From NCBI GenBank assembly GCA_016284045.1, contig JAEEOB010000220.1, forward strand, positions 1-64,000: DNA of 64,000 nucleotides. Reading direction: 5' to 3'. The position numbers and the translations under genes were made by a program. Within the stretch, counting starts at the first letter, position 1. The number at the start of each line of letters is the position of its first letter. Shown here piece after piece: positions 8,519 through 17,191 of the stretch. A model generated the notes under the pieces. It was not told the origin of the DNA. It saw nothing but the letters and a program-made list of their open reading frames with translations, and made no database searches. The stretch is from Bacteroidaceae bacterium (GTDB taxonomy: Bacteria > Bacteroidota > Bacteroidia > Bacteroidales > Bacteroidaceae).

Positions 8519-11500
8519 TTATTTTACATAGACCTTAGCTGAGGCATTAGCCACTCTCACGATGTATGATCCACGCGGAAGTGCCACAAATCCGTTGCCG
8601 GCATGTTGTGCAGTGAGTGCGCCGCCGGTGGTATAGACCATCACGTTCTGACCGTCGGCACCGCCGATGCTCAGTCCGCCCTCCTGCAGACCGACAGCCA
8701 CGCCCGTCTGCTTGGTGAGGTTACGGATTTCCGTAGTCTCTCCCGAAGGCTTGAGCAGGAACCGGCTGTTGTGGGTGCCAGCCTCGCTTTGGAACTCATA
8801 GTCGCCAATCGACAGGTCGAACGACGTGTTGGTCTTCGTATCCACCAGCATCATCGGGATGTCCATGCGTGGTGCTGAGATGCGGAACGTGCCGGCTGTT
8901 TTTGCCACATAACCGATGCGGATATCGCCTGCCATCGGACGCTCGTTGATGGACATGGAATTGTCTCCCTCAACAGAATAAATCTGTGCAATGGCATCGT
9001 TGCTGATAAACTTGGCTGCGTCGCACTCCAACTCATAGCTGCGGTTTGCCTTCTCGTTCAATACCACGCGTGTGCGGTCGGCTGCCTCGCTGTCCATGCC
9101 GCCGATTGTGAGGTTGAGAATCAGGCGATCAGGATTGATGCCTTTGGCTTGGCGGGCTTTCACGCTGTTGGCTGCGTTGTTCTGAATCTGCTGATAGGTC
9201 TCTCGGCGGTCTTTCTCAAAGTTAATCTGATCCTGAGCCTCTGGCTTCTGCACGAAGAACGCCTCGTAGGGCTGCAGGTGATAGTCGTCATCGCCTGGCC
9301 GGTATGCCACGTAGCTCGTGCCGTTCCAGACGGTGATGGGCGAGGTGAAGTCCTCCTCCTGGAAGTCATAATAGCAGGAATAGGGGTTGCCCACGAAGTT
9401 CCAGCTGGCGTTAGCCGCATTGTCCGTGGCATATACAGTCAGATCGCATGGACGGTTGCCACCGAATGTCGGACGGTCAAACTTCACGGTCAGCGTGCCG
9501 GCGGCATTCGACTGGAAGATATAGCCCTTGCGTGCCTCGAGTTTGCTTCCCTCCACCGGCTGCCAGCCGCCGCTGCCCAGTAAGGCACGGATAGCGCCGT
9601 CGTAGTGTCTCCAAACATACCTGCCAGGATAGTCGCAGTCTGCAATGGTCACGTCGAACGGGAAGCAGAAGAAATACCAGCGGTTAGCTTTCACCTTGAT
9701 ATCTACGAACAGTTTGTTGATAGGCATGTTGTTATTGCTGCCGTCGTCCTCACCGTCGGCAATCAGTGAGGAGTAATCACCGTCGCCATCTGCACCCTGA
9801 TGGACATCACCGAAATGTTGCTCCTCACCTTCCACGATGATTCCGCCGTGTTCTCCCAGCTCTACCTCAGGGGTGTCTTCGGTGATTCGCTCCACGCCCG
9901 GCTCAAAATACACGTCCCGGTTGGCATAGAAAGCCTCGTAGTCGCCCGGTTGCAAATCACAAATGTTCACGCTCAGGAACTGGCTCCAGTTCGTATCGTA
10001 AAAATAAGAGTTGTACAGGAATTCCGGCACATAGAGATTCTGGTGCTGATAGTCGTTGAATGTGTTGGTGCTGATAGCCGGCACATCCACCATATAGGCA
10101 TAGATGTCTTTCAAGTTGGAACACCCGGAGAATGCGTTGTCGCCGATGGTCTGCAGATATGGGGGAAGTTTGAACGATGTCAGGCTCTGGCATTTGTTGA
10201 AAGCACCTCCTTCTATGGTCTGAGTCCTGGGGGATAATTTTATATCTGTCAAGCTTGTACAGCCGTCAAATGTCCTGCCAGGAAGCGAAATGATATTTTC
10301 CGGCACAATGATTTCTGTCAGGCTTGGACAGTCATTGAAAATTGCACCTTTATCCCAAGAATTATTACCAATTCCATATAAATTAATTAAGCTCTGAGGA
10401 AGTGTTATGGACTTCATATTTCTGCAATGATCAAATGTCGCCCACGACAAGGTTTCAACTCCCTCTGGCAATACGACATTGGCAATGAATGTACTTTGGA
10501 ATGCGGCTGCTTCAATCGTCCTCAATTTATCACCTGTGAATTCAATCTTATTCAGCTTGCTTTCTGAAAAAGCATATTTTCCTATAGTCTTGATATTCTT
10601 TGGAAGAACAACAGATGTTATGTTTGTTTTATATAAGAAACGGCCTCCAAACACACTGTCCTCAGAATGAAAACCAGTGTAATACTCATAGCTGTTCGCC
10701 ACGATATCCACATCCTCCAGGTCAAGCTCACGCAAATTAATCATCTTGTTGCGTATAATCATCATGTCGTAGCTGTTGATGGTGCCGGAGAGTTTCAGCT
10801 TGGTTACTTTGAGCAGATTGTTTTCTCCGATTTTCTCGGCAAGGTCGGAAGATGAGGATTTGGCAGTCACTTCCACTGTTTTCAGCACATCGTCACTTTT
10901 TCCGATAATATTGTTCTGATAGTCTGGCCAGGCAGCTTGATATGCAGCCACTGAGGCATCGGGTACTAATATCACGGGCGTATTTGGAAAACTGAGCTGA
11001 GGAATTGGTGTTAGATTATTAAATGTGAAATTTACCAAAGCAGAGCAACCATTGAAAGCATTATTTCCAATTGACGTGACACTCTCAGGAATTGTCACGG
11101 AAGTGAGGCTGGAGCAATTTTTGAAAGCATAATTTGGTATAGAAGTCACACCCTCAGGAATAACAAGTTCTGTGATTTCGGTTGTTTCATCGCTATAAAT
11201 ATGATGTGATGCCCCAAAATACATTGGATTTGAATAATCATGAACAAATGAAATGGCACACCATGATTGTATATTTGGTATGACAATCTTACTTAGGCTG
11301 TAGCAGTCATGGAAAGCATAGGATCCAATTGACGTGACACTCTCTGGAATTGTTACGGTAGTGAGGCTGGAGCAAGTAGAGAAAGCATAGGTTTCAATTG
11401 ACGTGACACCCTCAGGAATTGTTACGGAAGTGAGGCTGGAGCATTTCCAGAAAGCATAGGCTCCAATTGACGTGACACTCTCAGGAATCGTTACAGAGGT

Positions 11501-12076
11501 GAGGCTGGAGCAACCATTGAAAGCTCTTGCTCCAATTGACGTGACACTCTCAGGAATCGTTACAGAGGTGAGGCTAGAGCAATTCTGGAAAGCACCATCT
11601 CCAATAGATGTGACACTCTCTGGAATTGTTACGGAAGTGAGGCTGCTACACCCCCAGAATGTGTATTCAAAAATCGATTGAACACCATTTGGAATGACAA
11701 CAGATTTCAAATTTGGACAATTATCAAAAGCACGGTTCTCTATAAATTGGACACTTTCTGGAATTGTCACAGTGGTCATATTCGAGCATAGATAAAAAGA
11801 ACGTACACCAATTGTTGTTACACCAGATTCTATCACAACTGATTTTACAAAATCTCTATTGTCAACACCCACGACACAATTATCAACATTTATACCGATA
11901 TTACCCATAGCTCCATTTCCGGAAATGGTAAGCAAACCCGTTTCGGTATTTAATATCCATGTACAATCACCTGTCGTACCATTAACTACTTCTGCCTTAC
12001 TTATAACAGGCAGCATCAATAATAAAGAAAAAAACAAGTTTTTCATTGTTTTATGTTTTTTTAGTTTATTTATCAA
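8519..12076 (-). CDS. BspA-type leucine-rich repeat surface protein with T9SS-like C-terminal region
   Basis: Many SLTSVTIPESVTSIGxxAFxxCS repeats; C-terminus MVYTTGGALTAQHAGNGFVALPRGSYIVRVANASAKVYVK. Mature start likely at MKNLFFSLLLMLPVISKA. Confidence 0.85.
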   Translation of the reverse strand: MINKLKKHKTMKNLFFSLLLMLPVISKAEVVNGTTGDCTWILNTETGLLTISGNGAMGNIGINVDNCVVGVDNRDFVKSVVIESGVTTIGVRSFYLCSNMTTVTIPESVQFIENRAFDNCPNLKSVVIPNGVQSIFEYTFWGCSSLTSVTIPESVTSIGDGAFQNCSSLTSVTIPESVTSIGARAFNGCSSLTSVTIPESVTSIGAYAFWKCSSLTSVTIPEGVTSIETYAFSTCSSLTTVTIPESVTSIGSYAFHDCYSLSKIVIPNIQSWCAISFVHDYSNPMYFGASHHIYSDETTEITELVIPEGVTSIPNYAFKNCSSLTSVTIPESVTSIGNNAFNGCSALVNFTFNNLTPIPQLSFPNTPVILVPDASVAAYQAAWPDYQNNIIGKSDDVLKTVEVTAKSSSSDLAEKIGENNLLKVTKLKLSGTINSYDMMIIRNKMINLRELDLEDVDIVANSYEYYTGFHSEDSVFGGRFLYKTNITSVVLPKNIKTIGKYAFSESKLNKIEFTGDKLRTIEAAAFQSTFIANVVLPEGVETLSWATFDHCRNMKSITLPQSLINLYGIGNNSWDKGAIFNDCPSLTEIIVPENIISLPGRTFDGCTSLTDIKLSPRTQTIEGGAFNKCQSLTSFKLPPYLQTIGDNAFSGCSNLKDIYAYMVDVPAISTNTFNDYQHQNLYVPEFLYNSYFYDTNWSQFLSVNICDLQPGDYEAFYANRDVYFEPGVERITEDTPEVELGEHGGIIVEGEEQHFGDVHQGADGDGDYSSLIADGEDDGSNNNMPINKLFVDIKVKANRWYFFCFPFDVTIADCDYPGRYVWRHYDGAIRALLGSGGWQPVEGSKLEARKGYIFQSNAAGTLTVKFDRPTFGGNRPCDLTVYATDNAANASWNFVGNPYSCYYDFQEEDFTSPITVWNGTSYVAYRPGDDDYHLQPYEAFFVQKPEAQDQINFEKDRRETYQQIQNNAANSVKARQAKGINPDRLILNLTIGGMDSEAADRTRVVLNEKANRSYELECDAAKFISNDAIAQIYSVEGDNSMSINERPMAGDIRIGYVAKTAGTFRISAPRMDIPMMLVDTKTNTSFDLSIGDYEFQSEAGTHNSRFLLKPSGETTEIRNLTKQTGVAVGLQEGGLSIGGADGQNVMVYTTGGALTAQHAGNGFVALPRGSYIVRVANASAKVYVK

Positions 12077-12127
12077 TTAATGTATAGCACAAAAAAGGAA
12101 ATATCCTTTTGGGTTATGTAAAAACAA

Positions 12128-13054
12128 TTATTTATACCAGAATCTAACTCCCAATTCAAAATTCTGCGACTTAACAATCTGGCAGATTTTATCCCAAGCC
12201 AATTTATTAGATGCCAAAGAAACAGGTTTGATTTTAGGAGCAGAATTCAGGTTGTCAACAATAAAGCATAATTGTCGTTGGTTCAAAATCACCCGTGGGA
12301 ATCCGGTCAATTCATTATCAGCCACTTGACATGGAACAAAACTGAACATGTCCTCCACCGGCTGATTGAAAGACGCTCCTTTATAACAAGTGTAAGGTTG
12401 AATTGGATTCTTCCATGAGCTAAACCCCATAATCTGATCGTAATATGGTGGAATAAAACCTGCCATGTCGGTTTTATAAGTTCCTGCGGTATAATCCCGG
12501 CTTTCACCCACAACAAAAACGGTATCGAGCGCAAAACAAGGTCCGCCATTTTTGGCGTTCAAGATGGTGGAGCCAAACAGAATGATGCTTCCAGGATCCA
12601 GTTGTCTCATTGTCTTGAAACTCTGTTTACAACAGCTATAAAAGAATGAATCATCAAACACAAACGGGTCTGTGTTCTGGTAATTGCTGCACACATGTTT
12701 ACTGCCACCTACTAGTGAGGCCACCTTGCTGGTTCCCTTGAAAACCACATGCTGAACAATACCTTTTTTGTTTATCTTTAAGAACGGCGAATGCAAGTAT
12801 TTGGGATTTACCGTATAATCTTTAAAATGATAGGTTTTCTCTATTTTCGACATAGGCTCCCATTCGCCCCAGAACAATAAATCCTGTTTTCCTGAAAGAG
12901 ATTTGCTGCCATTTAAGACATATCGCCCTTCAGCAATCATAAACTTGCGTCGATGCTCTCCAGTGTTCCATTCTTTGACACCATTTCGCCGTTCTATAGG
13001 AGTAAGCGTGTGCTGCTTACCCTGATGTGTGAATTGAACAATATATATAGCCAT
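12128..13054 (-). CDS. Conserved-looking protein of unknown function, no signal peptide
   Basis: Long ORF, no recognised domain; motif NTDPFVFDDSFFYSCCKQ. Confidence 0.6.
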   Translation of the reverse strand: MAIYIVQFTHQGKQHTLTPIERRNGVKEWNTGEHRRKFMIAEGRYVLNGSKSLSGKQDLLFWGEWEPMSKIEKTYHFKDYTVNPKYLHSPFLKINKKGIVQHVVFKGTSKVASLVGGSKHVCSNYQNTDPFVFDDSFFYSCCKQSFKTMRQLDPGSIILFGSTILNAKNGGPCFALDTVFVVGESRDYTAGTYKTDMAGFIPPYYDQIMGFSSWKNPIQPYTCYKGASFNQPVEDMFSFVPCQVADNELTGFPRVILNQRQLCFIVDNLNSAPKIKPVSLASNKLAWDKICQIVKSQNFELGVRFWYK

Positions 13055-13058
13055 AATA

Positions 13059-14237
13059 TTATTTGATGATTTTCTGATAATTCTGGATATAAATCTGTCC
13101 TTTCTGAGGGTATTTCACTCTCATGCCATTGAGATTATAAATCACATCAGAAGAAGCCTGTTTTTCCGGCTCAACCGTTGTGATACCTGTAGGTTCTTCA
13201 TCATTCTTGAATCCAAATGCTTTCGTTCCTGTCTCGTCGGAAATCAGATAGCATCTGCCTGCCGGGAGGCTGAATGCGCTGCCCTCGGCATTATAGAATT
13301 TCGGACCGTCGCCCTGGTTCTGCATGATATAGCCCGTGTTGACCACGACTTTTGTAAGCACGCCCGTAAGAAGTCCGCCGACATAGTTGTCGTCGGTAGG
13401 AGGATAGTCTGCGTTCATATTCACTGTGCCGGAGACATAGCTGGAAAACCCTTTCTCCGCATATAATATATAAGGAGTGCATGACTTCAGGGATTCCACA
13501 GGGTTGAGGGTGAGGAAATCGTCTTCCACACCATTGCAGCTGAACGCCTTCACACCTTCCGGAATGTCAGAGGTAAAGGGGAGGATGAGCGTGCCGAACT
13601 GGCTATTGGCACTGATGTTCACGGGTAACGTACGGTCGGCAGGAATGCCGTTGGAGAAAGGCCTGCAGGTGAAGTCGGCAGGATTATACTCCTCTTCTGC
13701 CTTGGTGGTCAGCGCAATACCCGACACTTTCATGATAGGCTTGGGACAGAACGATGTGCTCCACAACGACTCGTCGATCGTGACAAACACCCGGAAGAGC
13801 TTACCGGAAGTGCTGATAAACTCCTCATTTTGAAACGAAGCGCAGCCGACACGCAGCCAATGGTCGCCTGGCATGTTCGACGACACATTATGGGAGTAGG
13901 TCTTCACCTCCACCTCTTCACCCTCATCGTTCTCTTCGTAGGTGATGGTGGCAGGATAGATGAGCGTGGACGCTGTCGTCAGGCGCTGGACCCGTAAGCT
14001 TCCGTTGTTGTTTTTCGCCACATCAATTCCTTCCGGAAAATAGATGTCCATGTTGTAGGCACAATAGATGCGGGAGCCCTGCAGGCTCACATCAAAATAA
14101 TAAAGCTTTGAACTGCTCTGATAGGTCAGGTCGCTCAACACGATGGCGTCATCCTCGGTCGGGATGCCTGCTTTCATGTCGGTGGGCAAAAGCAGAAAGA
14201 GCAGTGACAAAAGTAATAAATAAAGTTTCATAGGCAT
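13059..14237 (-). CDS. Secreted protein with possible cohesin-like domain and T9SS-like C-terminus
   Basis: Signal peptide MPMKLYLLLLSLLFLLLPTDMKA; YYFDVSLQGSRIYCAYNMDIYFPEGIDV; C-terminal IYNLNGMRVKYPQKGQIYIQNYQKIIK. Confidence 0.6.
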   Translation of the reverse strand: MPMKLYLLLLSLLFLLLPTDMKAGIPTEDDAIVLSDLTYQSSSKLYYFDVSLQGSRIYCAYNMDIYFPEGIDVAKNNNGSLRVQRLTTASTLIYPATITYEENDEGEEVEVKTYSHNVSSNMPGDHWLRVGCASFQNEEFISTSGKLFRVFVTIDESLWSTSFCPKPIMKVSGIALTTKAEEEYNPADFTCRPFSNGIPADRTLPVNISANSQFGTLILPFTSDIPEGVKAFSCNGVEDDFLTLNPVESLKSCTPYILYAEKGFSSYVSGTVNMNADYPPTDDNYVGGLLTGVLTKVVVNTGYIMQNQGDGPKFYNAEGSAFSLPAGRCYLISDETGTKAFGFKNDEEPTGITTVEPEKQASSDVIYNLNGMRVKYPQKGQIYIQNYQKIIK

Positions 14238-14387
14238 TGATTGTTAATAGTTTTCTGTTTTGATTGATTATGTTTTTGAATAATGAATATAAGTATAAAA
14301 GAACGATTCTTGTTGACAGACAAACACATAGTAAGTCCCGACAAAATCGATGAGCAGAAGTCAATAGGAGTTGGTTTAAGGGAATAA

Positions 14388-14418
14388 AAAAAGCGGGGAA
14401 CCTTATTGCTCATCCCGC
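14388..14418 (-). terminator. Intrinsic terminator within the leader of the secreted-protein cluster
   Basis: Minus strand GCGGGATGAGCAATAAGGTTCCCCGCTTTTTTT. Confidence 0.65.
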
Positions 14419-14790
14419 GTTTTGAGGCTCTCGCATAGCCCACTACAGTAAGAACGAGCAATGCAGAAACCCACGCTAAGGTATGTATATATACAACACC
14501 GCGATATGTAGGAATATAATTATCCCTTACATATCCGGAAGCAGTAGTCATATACATACGCTTCATGAGCATCTACCATTGCTTTGTTAATGACTGTAGT
14601 TGGAAATTTGCGAGATTTCAAAACGCCATAGAACAAAGCGTTAAAGTAAACGCTTTTTACCAAATGTCACACGGCGACCTTATCTGTGTTATGAGTTGTG
14701 CAGACCGTTCGTCCGTGCTGAAGCCAGACAGCATCATGATTGCCTTTTCAGGCGCGGACAGCCACCGCCGTCCATCAATTACTGTCGCTT
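14388..14790 (-). ncRNA. Candidate structured leader or independent ncRNA
   Basis: -7 box at 14796-14803, multiple nested inverted repeats, terminator at 14388-14418. Confidence 0.4.
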
Positions 14791-14795
14791 CGTTG

Positions 14796-14803
14796 CAAAG
14801 TTA
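14796..14803 (-). promoter_or_regulatory. -7 box TAACTTTG
   Basis: Reverse complement of CAAAGTTA; a TTTTGCAA sequence lies about 20 bp further upstream. Confidence 0.55.
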
Positions 14804-14960
14804 TGAAAAAAAATTCTTTATTGCAAAATAATTTGTGATTATTTTATTTATCCACAAAAACATCTATTTCTGGCTACAAAGATAGAATAAATCGAGCGAA
14901 AATCCAAAAAAACTTGTTTTTCTTTGTATTTCATAGATGCAGCCTGTATTTGGACGGAGC

Positions 14961-15557
14961 TCAAAGTTGCGATGATTTCTCCTTGCGGAAGCGGATGGTC
15001 TGCGCCTGCCAGTCCATGTCTTCGATGATGGCGATGGACTCCAGCCGATAGCCTTCCTCGCGGAGCAGTTGACCTCCCTTCTGCTGACCTTTCTCCACGG
15101 CGATGCCAATGCCCACCACCTCGCCGCCTGCCTGATGGACCAGATCAATGAGCGCATGGACCGCCTGACCGTCGGCGAGGAAGTCATCGACAATCAGCAC
15201 GCGATCGGTAGGGTGCAGATAGGGTCTTGACACAAACACGCTGTTCATCCGTTTGTGGGTGAACGAGTAGGCCTGTGACACATACTTGTCGTCGGTGCTG
15301 TTGGCGGTCTCACTCTTCTTGGCGAACACCACAGGCACATCGTACAGGTTGCCTACCATCGTGGCTATGGCTATGCCGCTCGCCTCGATGGTCAGCACCT
15401 TGTTCACATCCACTCCGCTGAAACGCCGTTTCAGTTCGTTGGCGATCTGGCGTATGATGCCGATGTCTATCTGATGATTCAGGAAGTTGTCAATCTTCAG
15501 GATATTCCCTTGTTTGACCGTTCCGTCGCTTAGTATTTTCTCTTCAAGGAAGTTCAT
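14961..15557 (-). CDS. xpt: Xanthine phosphoribosyltransferase
   Basis: MNFLEEKILSDGTVKQGNILKIDNFLNHQID...VLIVDDFLADGQA PRPP motif; start trimmed from the ORF at 15689. Confidence 0.9.
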   Translation of the reverse strand: MNFLEEKILSDGTVKQGNILKIDNFLNHQIDIGIIRQIANELKRRFSGVDVNKVLTIEASGIAIATMVGNLYDVPVVFAKKSETANSTDDKYVSQAYSFTHKRMNSVFVSRPYLHPTDRVLIVDDFLADGQAVHALIDLVHQAGGEVVGIGIAVEKGQQKGGQLLREEGYRLESIAIIEDMDWQAQTIRFRKEKSSQL

Positions 15558-15573
15558 GGTTATCTTGTGTTTT

Positions 15574-16707
15574 TTATTCTTTTTTCCCAGCCAGACGCAT
15601 GCGCTCGGAGACGGAGGTCTCAGGGGCGGTGATGTCAGCTGTGCGGACTTCGCGTTGCTCGCCATTGATGTCGAACTGGAGGGTGGCACCGTCGCTGCGT
15701 ACGTCGATGGTGACAGGAGCTCCCATCACAAGCGGGAGGTTCACGTCGCCGTGTCCGCCAGGGAAGCCGCAGAGCACAGGGATGTTGTAGTCCTTGAGCA
15801 TCTCGCGGAGCATCGACTCCACGTTCTCGTAGGTGAACTCCGACCCGCAGTCGGTGAACTCGCCGAGGATGATGCCGTTACAGCGGTTGAGCACCCCGTT
15901 CATCTGGAGTATGCGCATCTGGCGGTCGATGTTGTGCATCGACTCTTCCACCTCCTCGACAAACAGGATAAGGTTACGCTCCTTGGTCGCATCCGCCTGC
16001 GTACCGAGGTTTGGTGTGAACGTGCAGAGGTTGCCGCCTACGAGCAGGCCGCTGGCTCTTCCCTCGATATTCTGGTCGTGAGCCGGCAGTTCGTAGCGTG
16101 GCACCTGCCCCATGAGCAGGTCGCGCATCAGCGTGCTGGTCGCGTCCGTACCGCCCTTGGCGAGAAACGAGCTCATCGTGCCGTGGATGCTCATCACACG
16201 GGCGTTTGTCAGCAGACCATGAAGCGTGGATATGTCGCTGAAACCCACAAGCCACTTGGGGTGTGACCTCAACTCTTCTAACGAGATTTGGCCGATGAGC
16301 TGGATGGTGCCGTAGCCGCCCCGATTGCAGATGATGGCTTTGATGTCGGGGTCGCGGAGTGCCCAGCGGATGTCGCTCACGCGCTCTGCCACCGTCCCGG
16401 CATAGCGTCCGTCAACAACCTTGCCCACGTTCGGACCGATGACGGGCTCCAGACCCCATGAGCGAAGTACATCGGCTGTCTTCTCCACGTTCTCCATCGG
16501 GGTGAAGTAGGAGGGGGATATCAGCGCCACTTTGTCGCCGGCTTTCAGATAGTCGGGCTTTATACATTGCTTTGTTTGCCAGTACTCCATATCAGAAGGA
16601 GGACAAAACGGAGGATACGTATGTTCATCTTCAGAACAAGACGTAAAAGTGCAACTCAAGCCGCAAATCAGGATGGCGGCAAGCATCCATAGCTTGTTTG
16701 TTTTCAT
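15574..16707 (-). CDS. S66 family LD-carboxypeptidase, putative lipoprotein
   Basis: Lipobox-like LSCTFTSC; KVALISPSYFTP...NRGGYGTIQLI...LVGFSDISTLHG. Confidence 0.85.
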   Translation of the reverse strand: MKTNKLWMLAAILICGLSCTFTSCSEDEHTYPPFCPPSDMEYWQTKQCIKPDYLKAGDKVALISPSYFTPMENVEKTADVLRSWGLEPVIGPNVGKVVDGRYAGTVAERVSDIRWALRDPDIKAIICNRGGYGTIQLIGQISLEELRSHPKWLVGFSDISTLHGLLTNARVMSIHGTMSSFLAKGGTDATSTLMRDLLMGQVPRYELPAHDQNIEGRASGLLVGGNLCTFTPNLGTQADATKERNLILFVEEVEESMHNIDRQMRILQMNGVLNRCNGIILGEFTDCGSEFTYENVESMLREMLKDYNIPVLCGFPGGHGDVNLPLVMGAPVTIDVRSDGATLQFDINGEQREVRTADITAPETSVSERMRLAGKKE

Positions 16708-17191
16708 ATTTTTAGTTTGGAGTTGATGGCTGAGAACCGGGAGCCCTTGAGAACTTGATTTTGTAAATAAACTTTTCACTTCGTAGAACCTTGTCACGAC
16801 TACCTTTGGTGAATTTCCTACGCCATGACTATGTTCAAGCAAGCTTGACAATGTTCATTTGGCTTAAACGGAAATTTCGGCAAATCTCTAACAAGTTCGG
16901 CTTTGCGCTCGCTGCTCCAAGGTTTCACGATTCACTTAATAGTAATTCAATAAATCCCTGTAATATATGAAAAAACTTCTTCGTATAAATTCGTATGAAT
17001 TCGTTGTAGAAAAAAAATCAATCAATTCCTGAGAAATTCATGTCAAAAACTATTTCGTTGAGAATGATTAAATACACTTTTCACTATTCACTTATAGGAA
17101 TTCTTCATTGGCTTCGCCGAACCTGCTCACGCTCGGCATAGTAAGAACAAGTTCTTCCTCTGCACTCGTTTAATCGCAGGTTTCTTCATTT

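Noticed and set aside
7543-8538. 331-aa plus ORF (VEVEAAFHVHRG... His/Arg/Val-rich)
   Set aside because: Antisense shadow of the dockerin/InlB-repeat gene; composition typical of an opposite-strand frame in GC-rich coding DNA.
14700-14775. Hammerhead ribozyme, suggested by CGGACGAAC beside a GUCCG helix
   Set aside because: No CUGAUGA core sequence precedes the helix, so catalytic core is absent.
15487-16266. 259-aa plus ORF over xpt and the S66 peptidase
   Set aside because: Antisense shadow; the minus frames match known families.
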